Assembly: GCF_011761565.1 (NCBI RefSeq)
Contig: NZ_JAASRM010000001.1
Span: forward strand, 248,139-312,138
DNA: 64,000 bases
Source of the DNA: Rhizomicrobium palustre
GTDB taxonomy: Bacteria > Pseudomonadota > Alphaproteobacteria > Micropepsales > Micropepsaceae
Direction of reading: 5' to 3'
Shown here piece after piece: positions 53,487 through 63,187 of this stretch (within the stretch, counting starts at the first letter, position 1; the number at the start of each line of letters is the position of its first letter). Made by a program: the position numbers and the translations under genes. The notes below the pieces were generated by a model. The model saw only the letters and a program-made list of their open reading frames with translations. It was not told the origin of the DNA and searched no databases.

Positions 53487-54518
53487 ATGAAAAAGCTTAT
53501 CATCCAGATTCCGTGCTTGAATGAAGCGGAGACCTTGCCGCAAACGCTTGCAGATCTACCGCGTGAGGTGGATGGCTTCGACCGCGTTGAATTTCTCGTC
53601 ATTGATGATGGCAGTACTGACCAGACGGTAGCGGTGGCACGCGCCCAAGGCGTTGATCACATTCTGTCACTTGGCCATCGCCATGGCCTGGCAACAGCCT
53701 TCTCCGAAGGCATCATGCACTGTTTGCGGCACGGTGCGGACGTTATCATCAACACAGATGGCGACAATCAATACCAAGGGGGCTGCGTCGCCACTCTGGC
53801 CGCTCCCATCCTGGCCAACCAAGCCGATATCGTCATCGGTGCCCGCCCAATTTCTGATATCGAGCATTTCAGCTTGCCGAAGAAAATACTTCAGAATTTC
53901 GGTAGCTGGATCGTTCGCATCATCAGCCACGCCGAGGTTCCGGATGCCCCCAGTGGCTTTCGCGCCTTCAGCCGCGAGGCCGCGATCCAGCTTAAGGTCT
54001 TCGGGTCCTATACCTACACTCTGGAGACCATCATCCAGAGTGGGCTCAGGAATATCCGGATTGTATCCGTTCCCATCCAGGTGAACCCGAAAACACGTCC
54101 TTCACGCCTGATCGGCAGTACCGCATCCTATATCCTGCGCTCCACCATCACGATCCTGCGTGTATTCGCCATTTATGCGCCGTTGCGCTTTTTCATGCTA
54201 CTTGCGGCAACCGCGTTCGTTCCGGCGGTTGCCATTTGGCTGCGCTTTGGCATGGAGTATCTAAATGGCGGCGGCCACGGCCATGTTCAATCGCTGATCC
54301 TCTCCAGTGTCTTGTTCGGATTGTCCGGCGTGCTGGCACTGGCCGGCATTGTGGGCGATATCATGTCAGCCAACCGGCGCCTCTTGGAAGATGTCCGCGT
54401 CATGCTCATCCGCCGCGAACTTGACAGTACACATACGTCTCGAGAGGACGAACCTGAGCTTCACGTCGTGAAGAAATGGCCGGAGCATCGGGGCGATATC
54501 ACTTCGGCCCGCTATTAG
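53487..54518 (+). CDS. family 2 glycosyltransferase with C-terminal membrane helices (DPM1-like)
   Basis: The 343-residue protein starts [18 protein letters not shown], has [23 protein letters not shown] (the DXD metal site) and [14 protein letters not shown], like dolichol-phosphate mannosyltransferase/GtrB enzymes. Two hydrophobic segments lie near the C terminus (around 235-255 and 273-296). It probably loads a sugar onto a polyprenyl phosphate, which the GT-C-like protein at 49983 could then use in the periplasm. This pairing is an inference. The last 20 bp overlap the 3' end of tgt on the other strand. Confidence 0.87.
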   Translation: MKKLIIQIPCLNEAETLPQTLADLPREVDGFDRVEFLVIDDGSTDQTVAVARAQGVDHILSLGHRHGLATAFSEGIMHCLRHGADVIINTDGDNQYQGGCVATLAAPILANQADIVIGARPISDIEHFSLPKKILQNFGSWIVRIISHAEVPDAPSGFRAFSREAAIQLKVFGSYTYTLETIIQSGLRNIRIVSVPIQVNPKTRPSRLIGSTASYILRSTITILRVFAIYAPLRFFMLLAATAFVPAVAIWLRFGMEYLNGGGHGHVQSLILSSVLFGLSGVLALAGIVGDIMSANRRLLEDVRVMLIRRELDSTHTSREDEPELHVVKKWPEHRGDITSARY

Positions 54519-55647
54519 GCTCACCGTCTGCAGGCTCGTGCGCGGCTGCAATAAACGGCAGCCCAGCCGCATATTCCTTTAGCCGCCCTTCCGCTATCGC
54601 CCCGCGCAGCCCCGCCATCAGGTCCTGATAGAAGGTCAGATTGTGCCAGGTGAGCAGCATAGAGGCGATGATCTCCTGGGCCTTCACCGTGTGGTGCAGA
54701 TAGGCGCGGGAGAATTTACGGCAGGCCGGGCAGCGGCAGTTTTCGTCGATCGGACCCGGATCTTCAGCATGGCGTGCGTTACGCAGGTTCAGCGTACCGT
54801 TCCAGGTGAAGGCCTGGGCATTGCGGCCTGAACGGGTCGGCAGCACGCAATCGAACATGTCGATGCCGCGCAGCACCGCGCCCACGATATCGGAGGGTTT
54901 GCCGACACCCATCAGATAGCGCGGACGGTCGGCGGGCAGATGTGGCACCGTGAAATCGAGGGTCTCGAACATCATCTCTTGTGGTTCACCCACCGCGAGG
55001 CCGCCGACCGCATAACCATCAAAGCCGATCTCTTTCAGCCCCAGCGCCGAACGCTCGCGCAAATGCGCAAAAGTGCCCCCCTGTACGATGCCGAAACAGC
55101 CCCGGCCCGGCTGCTCGCCGAAGGCTTCCTTAGAGCGCTTGGCCCAGCGCAGCGTCATGGCGAGGGATTTCTCGATCACCGCTTCGGTGCCGCCGAATGC
55201 CGGGCATTCATCCAGCACCATCTGGATGTCGGAGCCGAGCAGGCGCTGGATCTCCATCGAGCGTTCCGGCGACATGAAGAAGGTCGCGCCATCGACATGG
55301 CTTTGGAAGCGCACGCCCTCCTCGGTGATCTTGCGCAGCTTGGCCAGACTCATCACCTGAAAGCCGCCGCTATCGGTCAGGATCGGTCGTTCCCAGCCCG
55401 CGAATTTGTGCAGCCCGCCGAGCTTGGCGACGCGTTCGGCACCGGGGCGCAGCATCAGGTGATAGGTATTGCCGAGGATGATGTCAGCGCCGGTCTCGCG
55501 CACGCTTTCGGGCATCATCGCCTTGACCGTGGCGGCGGTGCCGACGGGCATAAAAGCGGGGGTGCGGATGTCGCCGCGGCCAGTGTGCAGAACGCCGGTG
55601 CGAGCAGCGCCGTCCGTGGCATGAAGATCGAAATGAAAGTCAGTCAT
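54499..55647 (-). CDS. tgt: tRNA-guanine transglycosylase (queuine tRNA-ribosyltransferase)
   Basis: The 382-residue protein has the TGT features [68 protein letters not shown] and the zinc cysteines in [16 protein letters not shown]. It exchanges guanine for the queuosine precursor at position 34 of Asp, Asn, His and Tyr tRNAs. It overlaps queA by 4 bp (ATGA), so they form an operon. It is a housekeeping gene and ends 20 bp into the converging GT2 gene. Confidence 0.97.
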   Translation of the reverse strand: MTDFHFDLHATDGAARTGVLHTGRGDIRTPAFMPVGTAATVKAMMPESVRETGADIILGNTYHLMLRPGAERVAKLGGLHKFAGWERPILTDSGGFQVMSLAKLRKITEEGVRFQSHVDGATFFMSPERSMEIQRLLGSDIQMVLDECPAFGGTEAVIEKSLAMTLRWAKRSKEAFGEQPGRGCFGIVQGGTFAHLRERSALGLKEIGFDGYAVGGLAVGEPQEMMFETLDFTVPHLPADRPRYLMGVGKPSDIVGAVLRGIDMFDCVLPTRSGRNAQAFTWNGTLNLRNARHAEDPGPIDENCRCPACRKFSRAYLHHTVKAQEIIASMLLTWHNLTFYQDLMAGLRGAIAEGRLKEYAAGLPFIAAAHEPADGEPNSGPK

Positions 55648-56708
55648 AGGCGGCGGAATAGCAGACAGGCATCGCCATAGCTATAGAAGCGGTAGCCGAG
55701 CCGGATCGCCTCGGCATAGGCGTGGCGCATCACCTCCAGCCCCGAAAAGGCCGAGACCAGCATAAAAAGGGTCGAACGCGGCAGGTGAAAATTGGTCAAG
55801 AGCACCTCTGCCGTGCGGAAGCGGTAACCCGGGGTGATGAAAATCCCGGTTTCTTCCGAGAAAGGCCGCACGGCGCCATCCTCCCCCGCCGCGCTTTCCA
55901 AGGTGCGCAGGCTGGTGGTGCCAACCGCCACAATCCGCCCGCCCGCCACTCTCAAGCCATTCAGCCGCGCCGCCGTCTCCGGGGTCACCAGGGCCATTTC
56001 GGCATGCATCTTATGGGCGGCGGTATCTTCCACCGAAACGGGCAGAAAGGTGCCCGGCCCGACATGCAGGGTCACGGTTTCGCGGGAAATCCCCGCGGCG
56101 GCCAAGCGGTCCAGCAGGGCTGGCGTGAAATGCAGCCCGGCGGTGGGGGCGGCCACTGATCCCGCCTCGCGGGCGAAGACGGTCTGATAATCGGCCAAAT
56201 CGCGGGCGTCAGCGGGGCGCTTACCCGCGATATAGGGCGGCAGCGGGGTCTCCCCCTCCGCGGCGATGGCGGCGTCCAGCTCGGCCCCAGAGAGCGAGAA
56301 GGTGATCGCCACCTCCCCCGCCTCGCCGCGCGAATCCACCCGCGCCTGCAGATGGGCGCCAAGATGGAGCGCATCCCCCGTCATGAGCTTGCGGGCGGGG
56401 CGGGCGAAACCCTCAAAACTGGCCGGGCCGGTGCGGCGGTAGATCAAAATCTCGATTTTGGCTTCGAGCGGACCATCTGGCCCCCCTGCCCGCTGGCGAA
56501 GGCCTCTGAGCCTTGCGTTGATCACTTTGGTGTCGTTGACCACCAGCCCGTCGCCGGATTTGAGGAATTCCGGCAGGTCCGAAACCCTGGCATGGGTGAG
56601 CTGGCCATCCTCATGCACCACCAAAAGCCGGGCGGAATCGCGCGGTTCGGCCGGGCGCAATGCGATGCGTTCCTCGGGCAGGTCAAAATCGAACAGGCCA
56701 ACATCCAT
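55644..56708 (-). CDS. queA: S-adenosylmethionine:tRNA ribosyltransferase-isomerase
   Basis: The 354-residue protein starts [21 protein letters not shown], has the RDSARLLVV segment, [43 protein letters not shown] and the late [15 protein letters not shown]. These are QueA motifs. It forms epoxyqueuosine from preQ1-modified tRNA. I start at ATG 56708; a TTG two codons upstream is also in frame. It is coupled to tgt through a 4-bp overlap. No Shine-Dalgarno sequence is seen, which is unusual for the first gene of a pair. Confidence 0.96.
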   Translation of the reverse strand: MDVGLFDFDLPEERIALRPAEPRDSARLLVVHEDGQLTHARVSDLPEFLKSGDGLVVNDTKVINARLRGLRQRAGGPDGPLEAKIEILIYRRTGPASFEGFARPARKLMTGDALHLGAHLQARVDSRGEAGEVAITFSLSGAELDAAIAAEGETPLPPYIAGKRPADARDLADYQTVFAREAGSVAAPTAGLHFTPALLDRLAAAGISRETVTLHVGPGTFLPVSVEDTAAHKMHAEMALVTPETAARLNGLRVAGGRIVAVGTTSLRTLESAAGEDGAVRPFSEETGIFITPGYRFRTAEVLLTNFHLPRSTLFMLVSAFSGLEVMRHAYAEAIRLGYRFYSYGDACLLFRRL

Positions 56709-56783
56709 AAGCAAAAGGGTCCAGCGTGATACCGCCGGACCCTATAGCGGCCCGAATGGCCGCCCGCCACCCATTCGTTCAGG

Positions 56784-57764
56784 CTATTGAATAACCACCC
56801 GAGTGCCTTCGAAATCGAAGTTAAAGCGCACTTCCTTCAGGCCCGAGCCCAGCATGGCCCGGCGCAACCGCGGCTTGTCATTGGTTTGGAACAGCAAGAA
56901 GCCGCCGCCGCCCGCGCCTAAAAGCTTGCCGCCCGTCGCTCCGTTGAGCATGCCGAGCTCGTACCACTCATCGATTTTGGCGTTGGTGATGTGCTTGGAG
57001 CGGGTGCGCTTGCGCTGCCAATGCTGGTCCATCAGCTTGCCGAATTCGGAGAGATAGCCGCCTTCCAGCGCCTCCAGACTGCGCAGGCCCAGATCCTTCA
57101 CGAAGTGCAGATTGGCGATCATCTCCTCGTCGGAGCGCAAGGTACGCTCATTCTGCTCCTGGCCGATCTCCAGCGATTTGGCGGGCATGCCGGTATAGAA
57201 CAGCGCAAGACTGTCCTCGAGATTGGCCCGCGTCTCGTCGCTCATCGTGATGGGCCAGCTTTCCACCCGGTTGTCACGGCAGAAGCGGAAAGCCCGAAGC
57301 CCGCCCAGCGCCGAAATATACTGATCTTGCGCGCCAATCGGCTCCTTCAGCTTTTCGAGCTGGATGTCGCTCGCCATCTTGGCGATTTCGGCGGTGCGAA
57401 TGCTGCGTTTTGCGTAAACATGCAAGGCCCGCAACAGCGCCGTCGTGAAGGCCGAAGAGGCGCCAAGTTGGTTGCGCGACGGCACGTCGAGCATCACGTT
57501 GATTTCGAGACCGCGCCAGTTGATATCCATGGTTTTCAGGACTTCGCGGAAAACCGGATGCTCGATTTCGTCGAGCGATTTCACGCGTTCCACCTTGGAG
57601 TATTTGATCAAGAGATCGTCGCCGAACCCCTGGTGCAGGGTGACATAGACATATTTATTGATGGCCGCCGAGATCAGAAAGCCTTCATATTCGCGGAAAT
57701 AGGAGGGGTGATCGGTTCCCCCGCCGCCCAGGGTGATACGCAAGGGGCTTCGCACAATTATCAT
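56784..57764 (-). CDS. GHMP-family sugar kinase (HddA-like, second copy)
   Basis: The 326-residue protein starts MIIVRSPLRITLGGGGTDHPSY, has the ATP motif NQLGASSAFTTALL and the end GGKLLGAGGGGFLLF, so it belongs to the same heptose/fucose-kinase-like branch as HddA at 48139. The sequences differ widely, so it is not a recent copy. Its substrate may be another sugar or sugar phosphate. No isomerase or nucleotidyltransferase lies beside it; queA follows on the same strand. GGAGA lies 5 nt before the ATG at 57764. Confidence 0.82.
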   Translation of the reverse strand: MIIVRSPLRITLGGGGTDHPSYFREYEGFLISAAINKYVYVTLHQGFGDDLLIKYSKVERVKSLDEIEHPVFREVLKTMDINWRGLEINVMLDVPSRNQLGASSAFTTALLRALHVYAKRSIRTAEIAKMASDIQLEKLKEPIGAQDQYISALGGLRAFRFCRDNRVESWPITMSDETRANLEDSLALFYTGMPAKSLEIGQEQNERTLRSDEEMIANLHFVKDLGLRSLEALEGGYLSEFGKLMDQHWQRKRTRSKHITNAKIDEWYELGMLNGATGGKLLGAGGGGFLLFQTNDKPRLRRAMLGSGLKEVRFNFDFEGTRVVIQ

Positions 57765-58087
57765 ATCAATCTCCGCTGTGCTTCGCGTGACCGGCACGCG
57801 AGCGTGAATGTACCGGGAACATGACACCAATGTCCACGCAAGGTACGGATATTAAAGATAAAATGTCGCCCCTCTGTTGAGAAACACTCCAATGATAGCG
57901 TTCTCAAAGACCTCTCGCATCGGCTGCCATCGCGCGCGCCGCGACGTCTTGCGCGCTGGGACATTTTAAGGCCCGGGAAGATTTACGCAGGGGCTTCGCC
58001 GCTTCGCCCGTTTCATGACGGATCGTCATCTTTGTATGCGGCACTTACGGACTTTCCTGCGCTGTTCTGTCTTTGTAATTCTGCTTA
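57765..58087. promoter_or_regulatory. 323-bp divergent intergenic region
   Basis: This lies between the GHMP kinase and the small gene at 58088. I see no gene. There is an A/T-rich patch near 57850-57870 and a near palindrome ATGACG/CGTCAT at 58015-58029 that could be an operator. No promoter with both boxes is convincing on either strand. Confidence 0.4.
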
Positions 58088-58411
58088 ATGAAGATCAAGA
58101 CAGGTGATGCGTTGGACGAGCAGGTGTTTGCCGATGGCATTGCTGCGATCTCTGTGATCCAGGGAACGGTGCGCATCGATTTCATCGCCTATTCCCCCAC
58201 CAAAAGTGACGCCTCCGGCCAGCCACTGCCGGAATTTCGCCAGCGGATCATCATGAGCGCGGAAGCCTTCCTCGCGACAGCGGAAAAATTTCAGGAAGCC
58301 GCGCAGCGCTTGAAAGATAAGCGCCCCCCCGCAGAGGCCCCCGCGGAACGGCCCGCGGCAAAACTTGAGACCGACATAGAACCGCGCCGCTTTCGCCCGC
58401 CCTTCCCATGA
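58088..58411 (+). CDS. small hypothetical protein coupled to the type I secretion genes
   Basis: The 107-residue protein is soluble, with a beta-rich first half (ISVIQGTVRIDFIAYSPT), a SGQPLPEFRQRIIMSAEAFL segment, a helix and a proline/alanine/glutamate-rich tail that contains a C7 run. I do not know its function. The first half recalls small proteins that sit beside type I exporters in other alphaproteobacteria, but I cannot confirm this. The stop overlaps the start of the ABC exporter (ATGA), so it is translated with it. No Shine-Dalgarno sequence is visible before its own ATG. Confidence 0.65.
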   Translation: MKIKTGDALDEQVFADGIAAISVIQGTVRIDFIAYSPTKSDASGQPLPEFRQRIIMSAEAFLATAEKFQEAAQRLKDKRPPAEAPAERPAAKLETDIEPRRFRPPFP

Positions 58412-60612
58412 GCTCACCCGCCATGACTGACACCCCCGATTTTCCTAAGGCCGATGCAACCGCACAAACCGGCCTGAAGGGCTTGGTTTCCATCGCGCGC
58501 CATCTTCAGCTCGATTGGAGCCTGGAACGGCTCACCCATCTTTATGGAAAAGAGGAAGAACCCTCGGCCGAAGATCTTGCCCGCCATGCCAAGGCCGAAG
58601 GGTTGCACGCGGCGGTACATCGCCTCGATTTTGCGCGGTTGCAGCGTTTCAAGAAGCTGACGCCGTTTCTGGCGCGCCTCACCAATGGCGCATATGTCGT
58701 GGTGCTGCAAACCGAGGTGCCGCAGCAGGCCGGGCAGAAGGAAGTGCCGCCGCCCGAAGGCTGCATCATCGTATTTAATCCGCGCGTGCCAGAAGCAAGC
58801 CTGTTTCCCATTCCCAATAGCGAATTCCAGGCGCATTGGACGGGCGAAATCATTCTTCTGAAGCGCCCTTACACGCTCGACGACAAACCCCGCCGCTTCG
58901 ATCTTTCCTGGTTCCTGCCCGAATTCTGGCGCCAGCGCGATCTCTTGCGCAATGTGGTGATCGCAGCCCTCGCCATGCATGTCTTGGCGCTCGCGGTGCC
59001 GATTTTCTTCCAGATCGTGATCGACCGGGTGCTGACCTATCTCAGCGTCTCCACCCTCATCGTGGTTTGCATCGGCGTAGTGATCGCCATCAGCTTCGAC
59101 GCGGCACTCTCCTGGCTGCGCGGCTATTTCATCCTCAACACCGCGAGCCGCATCGACATCCGCGTCGCCAAAAAGACCTTCGATCATCTTCTGCATTTGC
59201 CGATTGGTTTTTTCGAAGCCTCGCTCGCAGGTGTCATCACCAAGCATATGCAGCAAGGCGCGCAGATCCGTGAATTTCTCACCGGACGGCTTCTAACCAC
59301 CCTGCTCGATCTGCCCGCGCTGATCGTCTTTTTGCCGCTGATGGCCTGGTATTCGGGCTGGCTGACCGGCGTGGTGCTGCTCGTCACCCTGCTTCTGGCG
59401 GGCGTCATCGCGGCCATGATCGGCCCCTATCGCCGCCGCTTGCGCAAGCTCTACGCCGCCGAGGCGCAGCGCCAGTCCCTGCTGGTGGAATCTGTACACG
59501 GCATGCGCACGGTGAAGTCCTTAAACCTCGAGCCTCGCCGCCAAGAGGCTTGGGAAAATGCTGCCGCAGACGCGGTGCGCACTTATATGCAGGTCGGCAA
59601 AATTTCGCTCGCCGCCAATACGCTGTCGCAATTCATCGAGCGCGGCCTGACCATCATCATCGTCACCGTCGGCGCATTCCTTGTCTTTGGCCATGATCTG
59701 ACGGTTGGCGGGCTGGTCGCCTTCAACATGCTGGCGGGGCGCGTGGTGAGCCCCGTGCTGCAACTCATCGGCCTTCTCAACAACTACCAGGAAGTCTTGA
59801 TGAGTGTTGAAATGCTCGGAGAGGTGATGAACCGCCCCACCGAGGGCGCGCGCCGTGGCCTGACCCCGCCGCTCAATGGCGAGATTGTGCTCGACCGCGT
59901 GACTTTCCGTTATCCCAACACCGACAGGCCCGCGCTGCGAGAGCTTTCCTTGCGCATTCCGGCGGGCAGCATGCTCGGCATTGTCGGGCGTTCCGGCTCC
60001 GGTAAAACCACCCTCTCCGCCTTGCTGCAAGGGCTTTATGGGGCAAGCGAAGGCGCCATCCGTATCGATGGGCATGATATTCGCGATCTCGACCTTGCCT
60101 ATCTGCGTGCCCAATCGGGTGTGGTACCGCAGGAGCCGTTTCTCTTCCGTGGCAGCATCAAAGACAATATCCGCATGGGCCAGCCCTCGGCGAGTTTCGA
60201 GGATATCGTGGATGCGGCAAGGCAAGCGGGCGCGGATGAATTCATCCAGCAACTGCCGCATCGCTATGACACGCTGCTTGAGGAAGGGGCAGTCAACCTT
60301 TCCGGCGGACAGAAGCAGCGCCTTTCCATTGCCCGCGCACTGCTGCGCCGCCCGCGCATGATCATCTTTGACGAGGCGACCAGCGCGCTCGATCCCGAAA
60401 GCGAGGCCGTAGTGGTGCAAAACCTTGCCGCCATCGCCAAGGGACGCACAACCATCGTCATCTCTCACCGCTTGCAGACCATCTGCGAAGCCGACGCCAT
60501 TCTGGTGCTGGATAACGGTGAGCTTTCCGATCTCGGCACGCACAGCCAGCTACTGCAACGCTCCCCCGTCTACCGCCAGCTCTGGTCGCAGCAAATGTCG
60601 AGGGCCGCATGA
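58408..60612 (+). CDS. type I secretion ABC transporter (HlyB-like, C39-like domain without Cys)
   Basis: The 734-residue protein has an N-terminal C39-like domain (about 20-125). The catalytic cysteine is absent there, which marks a binding rather than a cleaving domain, as in HlyB. It is followed by a six-helix membrane domain (about 175-440) and an ATPase with Walker A GRSGSGKTTLS near residue 528, signature LSGGQKQRLSIARALL and Walker B MIIFDEATSALD. It exports proteins with C-terminal signals, usually RTX proteins, in one step with an HlyD adaptor and TolC. The substrate gene and TolC are not in the window. HlyD starts within its stop (ATGA). Confidence 0.93.
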   Translation: MSSPAMTDTPDFPKADATAQTGLKGLVSIARHLQLDWSLERLTHLYGKEEEPSAEDLARHAKAEGLHAAVHRLDFARLQRFKKLTPFLARLTNGAYVVVLQTEVPQQAGQKEVPPPEGCIIVFNPRVPEASLFPIPNSEFQAHWTGEIILLKRPYTLDDKPRRFDLSWFLPEFWRQRDLLRNVVIAALAMHVLALAVPIFFQIVIDRVLTYLSVSTLIVVCIGVVIAISFDAALSWLRGYFILNTASRIDIRVAKKTFDHLLHLPIGFFEASLAGVITKHMQQGAQIREFLTGRLLTTLLDLPALIVFLPLMAWYSGWLTGVVLLVTLLLAGVIAAMIGPYRRRLRKLYAAEAQRQSLLVESVHGMRTVKSLNLEPRRQEAWENAAADAVRTYMQVGKISLAANTLSQFIERGLTIIIVTVGAFLVFGHDLTVGGLVAFNMLAGRVVSPVLQLIGLLNNYQEVLMSVEMLGEVMNRPTEGARRGLTPPLNGEIVLDRVTFRYPNTDRPALRELSLRIPAGSMLGIVGRSGSGKTTLSALLQGLYGASEGAIRIDGHDIRDLDLAYLRAQSGVVPQEPFLFRGSIKDNIRMGQPSASFEDIVDAARQAGADEFIQQLPHRYDTLLEEGAVNLSGGQKQRLSIARALLRRPRMIIFDEATSALDPESEAVVVQNLAAIAKGRTTIVISHRLQTICEADAILVLDNGELSDLGTHSQLLQRSPVYRQLWSQQMSRAA

Positions 60613-62036
60613 CCATTTTCAGCCCCCACACACGCGAGAATTTCGGCAAGCTGCGCTATGCCGCCGAGGACCATCTGAAAGCCTCTTGGGCCAAGCTTGA
60701 TCACTGGATCGAAGAGCGGTTCGAGGATGGCGATGTCGCCCAAGCCTTCAAGCCCGATGCCACCGCCATCGAGGAAGCGCCCATCCCCGTCTCCGCCCAT
60801 GCCGCGCTTTACGCCGTGGTGGCGTTGTTGGCGATCTTCATTTTGTGGTCGGTTCTGGGTTCGGTGGATCGCATCGTGGTGGCGCCAGGTAAAATCGCGA
60901 CCCGCACCCCCATGGTGGTGATGCAGACCTTCACCACCTCGCGCATACTTTCCATTCCGGTCCGCCCTGGCGATCACGTTCGAAAAGGCCAAGTTCTGGT
61001 CTCGTTTGATCCAGCTTTCGCAGAAGCCGATGTCGCCTCGCTGGAACACAAGGTGAGGAGTTTGTCGGCGCAGACCGAGCGCCTGGAAGCCGAACTCGCA
61101 AACACGCCCTTCACCGCCCTTCCAACAGACAGCCGCGAACGGCGCACCCAAGGCGATATCTATGCCCAAGAGATGGCAAGCTATAGCGCCGAACTGACAC
61201 AGCGTGATAGTCGTCTTGCGGCTTTGGACTCGCAGCTTAAGGCCAATTACGCGGCCATCTCGGGGCTGAAACAGCAGCAGGAGATGTCGACAAAAGTCGT
61301 GGGCATTTATCAGCGCTTGGTAGATCAGAAAGCGGGCGCGCCGCTGGACGTGATGAAGGCGCAATCCAATGCCGTCGATGTCGGCATGAAGCTGACCACC
61401 ACCATCGGCGACACCCGCAAACTCACCGAGCAGCGCACCGAAGCGCAAGCCGAACGCCAGGGCTTTCTCGACAAATGGCGCAGCGACCATAACCAGCAGC
61501 TCGTGCAATCGCGCCAGGATCTGGCGGAGGCGAGCGAGACCCTCACCAAGGCGCAGCGCATGAAGGAATTCACGGCCTTGCGGGCGCCTGCCAGCGGTAC
61601 CGTGCTGCAGATCGCCGACCGCTCTATGGGCTCCGTGCTGCGCGAAGCTGAGACCGCGGTCACGCTGGTGCCTGATGGTGCCGATCTTTACGTAGAGGCG
61701 AATGTACCCTCGCGCGATATCAGCTATTTGAAGGTGGGGCAGGAGGTGCGCGTCAAACTCGAGGCCTATCCCTTCCAGCGCTACGGAACCTTGAACGGCA
61801 CATTGATGGTACTCGCCCCGGATTCCATTCCGCTTAAGGAAGGCGATGAATCCAAGCTTGTCTATCGCGCCCAGGTGCGGTTATCGGAGAATGCGGCAGA
61901 ACTCGCAAAAAAGGGCCTGCATCTGCGCCCGGGCCTTGTCGCTTCCGCCGAAATCAAGACTGGCAAGCGCTCCATCGCCTCTTATGTGCTGAACCCGATC
62001 CTGCGCACAGCGGATGAGGGAATGCGCGAACCTTAA
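60609..62036 (+). CDS. HlyD-family type I secretion membrane fusion protein
   Basis: The 475-residue protein has a cytoplasmic N terminus, one membrane helix at about residues 63-82 (LYAVVALLAIFILWSVLG), and a lipoyl-like half (VAPGKIATR, VRPGDHVRKGQVLVSFDP). A long coiled coil covers about 140-320 and the second half motif LRAPASGTVLQI follows, then a beta domain with VGQEVRVKLEAYPFQRYG. It links the ABC exporter with an outer-membrane TolC channel. It overlaps the exporter by 4 bp and completes the operon with the small gene upstream. Confidence 0.93.
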   Translation: MTIFSPHTRENFGKLRYAAEDHLKASWAKLDHWIEERFEDGDVAQAFKPDATAIEEAPIPVSAHAALYAVVALLAIFILWSVLGSVDRIVVAPGKIATRTPMVVMQTFTTSRILSIPVRPGDHVRKGQVLVSFDPAFAEADVASLEHKVRSLSAQTERLEAELANTPFTALPTDSRERRTQGDIYAQEMASYSAELTQRDSRLAALDSQLKANYAAISGLKQQQEMSTKVVGIYQRLVDQKAGAPLDVMKAQSNAVDVGMKLTTTIGDTRKLTEQRTEAQAERQGFLDKWRSDHNQQLVQSRQDLAEASETLTKAQRMKEFTALRAPASGTVLQIADRSMGSVLREAETAVTLVPDGADLYVEANVPSRDISYLKVGQEVRVKLEAYPFQRYGTLNGTLMVLAPDSIPLKEGDESKLVYRAQVRLSENAAELAKKGLHLRPGLVASAEIKTGKRSIASYVLNPILRTADEGMREP

Positions 62037-62203
62037 ACCATCACCCAAAGACAGGTTTGGACGAACAGGGCTTCCCCGCGTGCTACGTCCAAGCCGTGAC
62101 AAATGCAATGTGGCGGCGACAAGCGATTGCCGCCGGCACCCACTCCCGCCTAAACACATCCGTCATTGTACGCATCCAATACAAGATCATCCGGAGGCGG
62201 GAT

Positions 62204-63187
62204 TTGCGGGGACGGATTCTGGTAACGGGCGGGGCTGGCTATATAGGCAGCCACATGAGCTACGCACTTCTGGATCGTGGCGAAGAAGTTGTCGTGCTCG
62301 ACAACCTTATGACCGGCGTGTCATCACTCGTCAGCCCGGACGCGGAGTTTATCGAGGGCGACATCGGCGATCTGGCGCTGGTGCGCGCGCTTTTGCGCTC
62401 CCGCAAGATCGACACCATCATGCATTTCGCGGGCTCTGTGGTGGTGCCGGAATCTGTTTCCGACCCCATGAAATACTACGCCAACAACACCGCGGCGACG
62501 CGTAGCCTGATCGAGGCGGCGGTCCGCGAAGATGTCCCCCACATTGTGTTTTCATCCACCGCCGCCGTCTATGGCATGCCGCCCGTCCCGGTCATGGCCG
62601 AAGATACGCCGCCCCGGCCTATCAACCCCTATGGCCGTTCCAAACTGATGACAGAGTGGATGCTGGCCGATGCCGCAACGGCCCATAATCTCAGCTATAT
62701 TGCGCTACGTTATTTCAATGTCGCGGGCGCCGATCCCTTGGGACGTACCGGCCAATCCACACCCAACGCCACCCATCTCATCAAACGCGCCTGCCAGGCC
62801 GCGCTTGGCCGGGTCAGTCATCTCGACATCTACGGCACCGATTTCGACACGCCAGATGGCACGGGCGTGCGCGACTACATCCATGTCACCGATCTGGTTG
62901 AAGCCCATTTGGCGGCGCTGGATGCTTTGCGGCGCGGGACAGAGTCGGGAATCTACAATTGCGGTTATGGCCACGGCATGAGCGTGCGCCAGGTCATCTC
63001 TGCGGTGGAAAAGGCGAGCGGTCGGCGCGTTCCCCTACGCGAAGCACCACGGCGCGCGGGCGACCCAGCAATGGTGATTGCCGATGCCACCAAGCTCAGG
63101 CGTAATCTGGATTGGAGCCCCCGCTATGACGATATCGATGTCATCGTCAGCGCCGCCTTGCGCTGGGAGCAGCGCCTTAATCATTAG
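62204..63187 (+). CDS. galE: UDP-glucose 4-epimerase
   Basis: The 327-residue extended SDR has GRILVTGGAGYIGSHMSYAL, VVLDNLMTGVSSLV, FSSTAAVYGMP, the catalytic NPYGRSKLMTEWML and RYFNVAGADPLGRTG, all typical of GalE. It interconverts UDP-glucose and UDP-galactose, giving galactose for the repeat unit. The start is a TTG at 62204 with GGAGG 6 nt upstream; the frame is open to 62057 but the 49 extra residues do not match the family. Its last 11 bp overlap the PAP2 gene on the other strand. The window's GalU supplies UDP-glucose. Confidence 0.95.
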   Translation: MRGRILVTGGAGYIGSHMSYALLDRGEEVVVLDNLMTGVSSLVSPDAEFIEGDIGDLALVRALLRSRKIDTIMHFAGSVVVPESVSDPMKYYANNTAATRSLIEAAVREDVPHIVFSSTAAVYGMPPVPVMAEDTPPRPINPYGRSKLMTEWMLADAATAHNLSYIALRYFNVAGADPLGRTGQSTPNATHLIKRACQAALGRVSHLDIYGTDFDTPDGTGVRDYIHVTDLVEAHLAALDALRRGTESGIYNCGYGHGMSVRQVISAVEKASGRRVPLREAPRRAGDPAMVIADATKLRRNLDWSPRYDDIDVIVSAALRWEQRLNH

